From Toxorhynchites rutilus septentrionalis (Eukaryota; Arthropoda; Insecta; Diptera; Culicidae), in assembly GCF_029784135.1 (NCBI RefSeq), contig NC_073746.1, forward strand, positions 245,529,307-245,593,306: DNA of 64,000 bases, in the 5' to 3' direction. A program made the position numbers and the translations under genes. This document shows positions 58,238-64,000 of this stretch, piece after piece (positions within the stretch are counted from its first letter, which is position 1; the number at the start of each line of letters is the position of its first letter). A model generated the notes under the pieces. The model was not told the origin of the DNA. It worked only from the letters and a program-made list of their open reading frames with translations, and did no database searches.

Positions 58238-58676
58238 CGAGGCTCGTTCAAAAAATAGGTTTCAGTGTCTCAGAAATCGCGGAAAAATAAAGATAGGACG
58301 AAAAACAAGGTGATTTTCGTAATCTACGTTTTATTTTTTATTTTTCTACATAATCGCCGTAACGTTCGAGGCATTTTTCATAGCGTGGCACGAGTTTTTC
58401 TATTCCGAGCGCGAAGTGCGTAGCGTCCAACTTTTTGAAGTACGATGTAACTGCGTCACGAATTTCTTCAGTGTTCTCGAATCGTTGATCGCCGAACGTC
58501 TTCGCGCTCGGAATAGAAAAACTCGTGCCACGCTATGAAAAATGCCTCGAACGTTACGGCGATTATGTAGAAAAATAGGAAACAAAACGTAGATTGCGAT
58601 AATCACCTTGTTTTTGTCCTAACTTTATTTTCCGCGATTTCTGAGGCACTGAAACTTATTTTTTGAACGACCCTCG
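58238..58676. mobile_element. mariner-derived fold-back element with TA duplication
   Basis: Two arms of about 178 bp (58,238-58,416 and 58,500-58,676) are near-perfect inverted repeats around an 83-nt loop, with TA at 58,236-58,237 and 58,677-58,678. Each arm carries a mariner 3' end: terminal CGAGGCTCGTTCAAAAAATA plus the last coding segment FALGIEKLVPRYEKCLERYG, DYVEK and stop. The loop contains the preceding segment on the minus strand only. It is therefore an element with two 3' ends, movable in trans if a matching transposase exists. Confidence 0.9.
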
Positions 58677-58839
58677 TATGTGAACGGAAAATTTGTCAAA
58701 CGATCATTGTATTTTACATTTCCCTTTGAAATTATTGCGCATCTCATGTTTACGTAGTTCTCGAACCGCGAAAGTTCATTCACCTCTAGTATCTGAAATG
58801 ACGATTTTCCCAGGCTTCTCAGTTTAAAAGTACGTTTTA

Positions 58840-59062
58840 GGGAAACATATTCCGGTCTGCACAACGACAAGCGAGTACAAAAGTACTCAACATCAAAAAA
58901 TACCCCCGACTTGCATGTATTTGCAAAGCGGGCACATTATTTAGAAGTCCGTGTTAGGGAAATACAGCTCAATGGGGAAACAATGCCCCCGACTTGCATG
59001 TAAATTTACAAACCGGATTTCCACAGGTACATCTTTTTTGAAGTCTATGTTAGGGAAACCGT
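58840..59062 (-). repeat. Degraded relative of the 15.3-kb tandem array
   Basis: Three phases of GTTAGGGAAAY (58,840; 58,950; 59,048), about 100 bp apart, with AGTACAAAAGTACT and CCCCCGACTTGCATGTA between them. This is the inverted orientation of the 15,259 units. Confidence 0.6.
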
Positions 59063-59740
59063 AAATCGGGCCAATCAAAACTTAACAGTTAGGGCTAAAA
59101 GCCAATCCAAAAATTCAAAATCCAATTTTCAATTGCTACTTTGCAGCATTGTGTATGCACTTCTAAATATTATATAATACAAAATACATTGAACATGACA
59201 GGTAGTTTGTATGTAGACATGTGACATCATTGTAATATACGCAATTTTGTAATTCTTCCTTCTCTAATTCTTTAATTGTTTAGTTATTCATTCTTAAATT
59301 AGTCAATTCTTCAACTCTCCGGTTCTTTAGAGTTATTAAAGGAGTTTTTATTACCTTCTCAGGTCAGGAAAAATATTTATGTACTACGCACGAAGAATAA
59401 CGAAATGCATGACCAGTCCGATAAGAATGTATATTTTCTTCAAATCTCATTTCGCCGAATAGTTTAGAGTTCACGTTTTTAGAATCACAACACTTACCGC
59501 AGTGAATCCTGATTTTTCTAAACCATTCCCACTAACAACTATCCTTTCTATGATAAACGCTAGGGAACCACGCTATAGAGGCGACCCTTCTGGCCTTCGG
59601 GCGGCGAATATCATACTAAAATTCCTTCCCTTCCCCTGGTGACTGTAAGGACGTGGCCGGCGTCGTTATTGACCATTTGAAACTCGAATCACCGAAAATT
59701 GCACAACGCGAATGATTTGCTAGTCCCAAGCGACATTCTG
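59063..59740. other. No recognised feature
   Basis: AT-rich DNA without a supported gene; a run of TTCTTTAATTC-like words lies near 59,255-59,330. Confidence 0.3.
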
Positions 59741-59741
59741 T

Positions 59742-60165
59742 GTGTTGTTTGTGCACTTTGGTTGGTTCAGGTCAATCACGGAGAGCAACTACGAATTGTA
59801 CAGTCCACCCAAGCTCAAGCTCAAGCTCAATCAACTAAAAACACCTTCGCAATTACCGGACTTGAACACTATTGAGTATCTATGGTGGAAAATCAAGAAC
59901 CGTCTGAAAATAAAAATCCAGGGAACAAAGCGAAACTCAAAACGACGATTAAGGAGATCTGGGAGAGTATTCCGTCTACAATCCCACCAAAAATCCCACC
60001 TCGGCGCTTACGGGCAATGCTGGATGCCAAAGTGGACCATAGGGGAAGTCGGAGCATAGTGGTCACCCTAAGGAATATGCCTATTTCCAGCGTCCTCATA
60101 CCGCTTCCATCCCCGTTTCTCGAAGAATATTACAGTTCAACTCATTGTTCTTCAAGATAGTAAAC
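59742..60165 (+). pseudogene. Tc1-like transposase C-terminal remnant
   Basis: LPDLNTIEYLWWKIKNRLK at about 59,855-59,910 matches the SPDLNPIE.LW motif around the catalytic Glu of Tc1-type transposases. After a frame change it continues as AKLKTTIKEIWESIPSTIPP and RRLRAMLDAKVDHRGS, a typical C-terminus. Upstream there is an odd AAGCTC-repeat stretch (59,811-59,829) and no first or second Asp region. Frameshifted and truncated. Confidence 0.7.
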
Positions 60166-60249
60166 GGCTTTTACTATAAAAATTCAAAATAATACACTTT
60201 TCATCATTAGAAAAAAAAGGTGAAAAATCGAACTTTTTTTTTGCTTGGA

Positions 60250-62200
60250 GGTTGGTCACCTAGTGGGGGCAAAGTGGTCACTCGCCCATATAAAGCTAAA
60301 TGGTACAGATTTATGCGTTTTTTCGTCCAAATTTGTTCAAATTATATTTGATATAGTACGTACATGTATGAAAGAAGCTTGGCCTATTCACCTATAGTCT
60401 GAATTTAAATTTTCTCATACATACAAAAACGTAGTAAGAAACACATAACGTTCCGCGTAATGAGGCTTGGTTTAGTTGAAGTGGCATTTTTATCCAGGGT
60501 CAAAGGCCACAAAAGGATCTTCTTCTAAAGCAGAATGTGATGCGGCATATCAGCCTTAGTAAACAGAATATTGTAAGTCGTTATTCACCTATGACCACTT
60601 TGCTAAATTAAACTGGAACGCACACTTAGATTCAATAATCAGCAAGGCCAACTCAGCTCTGGCAACTGGCATGCGTTGCAATTACTGGAGCAATGCGAAG
60701 TACACCCTCAAAGGCATTGGAGGCTATCCTTCACCTGGTACCTCTGAACCAATATGTTCAGCTAGAGGCTAAAAAAAGCGCTCTAAAGCTTAAAAGATGG
60801 AAAAAAAATACTAGACGGGGACAAAACTGGTCACTTGAGTATCTTGAATCTTTTACCCATTGGACCAGCCTCAGAGATGAACAGTGATTGGATGGAACCT
60901 AGGACCAATTATGACATTCCATACACAGTGATCGAACATTCTCGCTCAGTATGGGATGAAGGTGGCCCCAACGTTCGTAATGGTTCAACCATGTTCTACA
61001 CTGATGGGTCGAAAATGGGAATCAGAACAGGTGCTGGAGTTAATGGTCCCAAAACAAAAATCTCTGTGGCTATGGGAAACTGGCCAACAGTTTTTCATGC
61101 AGAAATAGCTGCAATAATAGAATGTCTAAATGTCTGCCTCGAAAGAAAGTATAGACATGCTAACATCTGCATATTCTCTGACAGTCAAGCGGCACTTAAA
61201 GCTCTAAATGCCTTCAAGTGCTCTTCAAAAATTGTCTGGGAATGCATTTCCCTTTTACGGCAATTAAGTAGGATGAGTATGGTACAATTGTACTGGATTC
61301 CTGGCCATTGCGGTATAGAGGGTAACGAGCGAGCAGATGAACTTGCCAGGAACGGTCGAACTCACCATTCACTGGTCCAGAACCATTCTGTGGACTCTCC
61401 GACTGTGTGTTGAAAAGCGAGCTGAAAAAATGGGTTGACCGGAAAGTGACAGCCAATTGGATGGCTGCAAAACTTAAACAGGCGAAAAAATTTATTACGC
61501 CGAGTATTAAAATTACTCAACAGGTGCTAAGCCTTAATAAGAAAGACTTAAGCACATTCACTGGTCTTGTAACAGGACACTGCCCGAGTAAATACCATCT
61601 TAAGAGCATAGGTTTAGCACAAGATGATATATGTCGCTTTTGCAATGCCGAAAGCGAAACCTCGGAACATTTGCTCTGTAACTGCGGAGTTCTAACTAGA
61701 AGCAGACTTCAACACCTTGATAAAGCTATTCTGGAGCCCAAGGAAATTTGGTCTGCGTCGCCGATCAATATTATAAATTTTATCAAACAGATTATTCCTG
61801 ATTGGCACCTATAGCTTTCAGTCTACTCCTTCATCAATAAGTAGTAGATAAGCTTGAAGTGAAGTATAAAAAAGGGGTATACCACAATAGTTCAAAATAA
61901 TGGACGCAGTGGTTCACACCCAACAGGGGAAAAAAGAAAAAAATACTAATTAATCGCTGATATTAAACAAATTATCTGTTCACCTTTCCTACAATATGTG
62001 AACAGTCGTCCAAACTGATGATTTGTCCAATATATCAGATTGAATCAACTAAATTTCACGAGAAATTCCTTAGATACCATGCGCATAGAACTACGGCCGA
62101 ATGGCTATCGAGAGAGCAAGAGAGAGAGCATCTATATTCAATAGTTATACTACCAAACAAGCGGGTGACCACTTTGCCCCCCATGACCAATTTGCCCCTA
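60250..62200. repeat. Inverted repeats GGGGCAAAGTGGTCAC flanking a LINE
   Basis: GTGGGGGCAAAGTGGTCAC at 60,263-60,281 is inverted as GTGACCACTTTGCCCCCC at 62,165-62,182. A second TTTGCCCCTAC follows at 62,191, and a TGGTCACC is present at 60,253. The pair could be the ends of a transposon whose interior was replaced or invaded by the LINE, or ends of two copies. Confidence 0.6.
60600..61814 (+). pseudogene. LOA-clade-like LINE: RNase H and zinc-knuckle end
   Basis: Starts with an RT-tail motif LNWNAHLDSIISKANSAL, then a deletion to TGAMRSTPSKALEAILHLVP. In the frame at 60,835-61,413 an RNase H domain keeps its acidic residues: Asp in FYTDGSKMG, Glu in HAEIAAIIECL, Asp in IFSDSQAALKAL, and the C-terminal GHCGIEGNERADELARNG. 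A frameshift near 61,405 leads to the frame ending at 61,814, with GLVTGHCPSKYHLKSIGL and a CCHC motif CRFCNAESETSEHLLCNC. This order is typical of LOA/Lian-type LINEs. 5' truncated, two frameshifts, inactive, although the RNase H part itself is open. Confidence 0.85.
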
Positions 62201-64000
62201 CTACCCCTACCAAATACTAGGGGATTCATTTTTGTTATCGGATAACATTCCTGAACTGATTCCAATTTTCTTTTCAAGAAAAACTTGAACTGTATACTCT
62301 ATTTTACCACGTCTGCATTGAAGATTTTTTGTTTACTTTTTAATCATGAAATAGAAATGTGACCATTTTAATTGTTTTCTTATCACTACATGAGAGTAGA
62401 AAGGATCGATTCTACGATGAATACAGGTCGCTTTAAATTATTTACTTTTTAACCCCGAAAAGCTCAAAAATAATAAACCAGCACCAGAGTGTACACTCAA
62501 TTTTGCGATTGACTGTATTGACACATTCCGAATACACTTAATGCATCGCAGTACGGAGAAAGATTATGTTTTAAGCCATTTCTCGAACATTGAGTACTTA
62601 CATGAAATCTATCACAGTTAAACGATGCTAGAAAACTCCAAATCCGCACATCCTGCTCACCGCGTTAATGATAAAGATAGCTCTCCGAACTAGCACCCGC
62701 CTGTTCTTTGTTCGTAACTCTAGCTAATCAAATGCACCAAACTGAACGCTAACGAACCGTTGTTTGTTACGAATGCGTATCACACAAAAAAAAACAAACT
62801 CTAGGCAAGACAGAAATAAAGTTTTGCGTTCACTTACTGTAAAACAAAAACACAGAGCAGACGAACTGAATTCAAACTCTCGCACACAAATCTTATCGAA
62901 GCGTATGAACACTACGGCACGCGTATGATCCTGCCGTACGCCAATGCGTGTCACGCGTTCTGCTTGCGTTGTTCAAATTTCTTCCACCTCCCGCATGGGA
63001 AACAACTGACAACCAGAAGCAGCAGCAGCACTCAGTGTTCGAGAGTTCTCTTCTGTACTCTGCACGAATGGGTGATATCCACAAGCCGCGAGCGGGAGCG
63101 AATGATGGGAAAATAATACACCGAACGATACCAACACAAGTGGACGATCAAGGCAAAAAAAATATCAACACTTCTCTTGTAGCAACACTCCACTTATCGC
63201 ATATCGAATTCTGCTGGGTGACTCGAATAATGAACAGCTAAAGTCGTTGTTTGTTTATGCTGATGCAACCGATGCAACCGACTTTCCCTTTATTCACTTG
63301 CAGTATCACTTTCCTGCGCTCTGAAGCTGTCACACTGTGAAAATGCTCACGTCGTCACGAACACTATCATACACACACACTGACGTTTGAGTCAGATTTT
63401 TCCTTCGCAAGGATGTTGGAAAACACACAGAGCAGCTCCAAGGGTACGATTTACATAAAACTAATTGAAGGACGATGAGGGGGAGAAACTCTGCAGATAT
63501 TTTATCCACACTTTATGCTCACGAACATCAAAAATAGCATACGCGACAAATGTAATGTTAACACAAAAGCACGATTTTCACTTCGATTAGAATAGATGTT
63601 GGCCTGTGGGCTGACCTGGTGGTGCTAGGAAGCTATACTCATGTATGTATGGTGCGCCTCTCATATACCTCACCGATTTTTCGTGTATTTACCAGAGTTC
63701 CCTCCTGAGCTACTTCATCGGTCGATGCTTAATAGTGAACTGCGAGGGCTCGACTAGATTCAATGTGTCGTTGCCGTGGTACTCGCCGCCGTCGTCGTCA
63801 TCGTTGCCGCCGCAAAGACTCGAGAGAAAATACGATACATTGTGTAATATATTGGATATGCTCGGGATGCTCAATAAGCATGTGTTTCATTCAGATTCAT
63901 TGGGGTCATGCCACTTCGAAACGATACGCGAAAAAACTCTTCAGATAATGGATCCAGAACAAAACTTCACGAATTGTGATAACAATTGAGTTGCCAATAG
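62201..64000. other. Unassigned, possibly low-copy or regulatory DNA
   Basis: No repeat is recognised and no gene can be supported. The stretch is less AT-rich and has CG-rich patches near 62,920-62,945 and 63,760-63,830. A minus-strand frame around 63,830-63,720 reads CGGNDDDDGGEYHGNDTLNL and ends at a stop soon after; it might be coding but has no homolog I recognise. Confidence 0.3.

Noticed and set aside
60835..61413. Stand-alone host RNase H gene
   Set aside because: It has the usual LINE neighbours (RT tail upstream, CCHC motif in the next frame downstream) and is frameshifted on both sides.
1..64000. Antiviral, toxin-antitoxin or other prokaryote-type defence system
   Set aside because: No operons, no bacterial-type genes and no supporting motifs; the window is a eukaryotic transposon mosaic.

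Overview
The window looks like intergenic or intronic DNA from a mosquito (Culicidae, most likely Aedes-like). Four things point there: a mariner-superfamily transposase with DD37E spacing (the ITmD37E family known from mosquitoes), tRNA-derived SINEs with a typical mosquito tail, Lep1-like insect Helitron ends, and non-LTR retrotransposon fragments of the LOA, R1/I and CR1/Jockey kinds. The AT-rich background, absence of any prokaryotic operon structure and scarcity of long open frames fit a repeat-rich insect genome. The species is inferred, not proven. No intact host protein-coding gene, rRNA, functional tRNA or CRISPR array could be supported.

Layout. 1-3.4 kb: nothing clear except a tRNA-like A-box motif. 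3.46-5.35 kb: an old interspersed repeat split by a hAT element (8-bp target duplication), followed by a Helitron with a minisatellite. 6.36-6.65 kb: SINE. 8.6-10 kb: a mariner on the minus strand split by a LINE 3' end. 10.6-11.2 and 14.3-14.8 kb: two more mariner wrecks, one with a perfect 26-bp palindrome. 15.26-15.71 kb: a tandem array of about 110 bp. 16.3-17.24 kb: a fold-back element and a GA-rich tract. 17.4-18.6 kb: a Tc1 pseudogene between direct repeats. 22.2-24.6 kb: hAT ends, minisatellite, and a Helitron with a Tc1 deletion derivative inserted in its head. 24.77-25.19 kb: a possible host exon whose start codon appears lost. 26.1-26.84 kb: a degraded ITmD37E. 27.5-29.6 kb: a minisatellite and two back-to-back Helitrons. 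33.5-36.5 kb: a long-TIR MITE, a SINE fragment and a hAT with a nested LINE. 41.3-43.76 kb: a pogo-like MITE and a hAT. 43.97-46.1 kb: a LINE fragment, then a second copy of the 3.4-5.35 kb repeat carrying a different insertion.

46.11-49.88 kb is the most structured locus: an ITmD37E element with a nearly full transposase, both terminal repeats and TA duplications. It is interrupted in its 3' untranslated region by about 2.5 kb that contains two histone H2A-derived pseudogenes with promoter and 3' stem-loop remnants. 49.9-50.8 kb: LINE remnant. 54.2-56.1 kb: Helitron plus minisatellite, MITE, SINE. 56.2-58.1 kb: direct repeats. 58.24-58.68 kb: a mariner fold-back with target duplication. 59.7-62.2 kb: a Tc1-like remnant and a LOA-clade LINE with an RNase H domain, flanked by inverted repeats. 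62.2-64 kb: apparently low-copy sequence without a recognisable gene.

The elements do not form a pathway. The window records repeated nested insertion, and many insertions can be ordered in relative age. The best candidates for something undescribed are the H2A-derived cassette inside ITmD37E and the constant coupling of a 140-150 bp minisatellite to the Helitron core.
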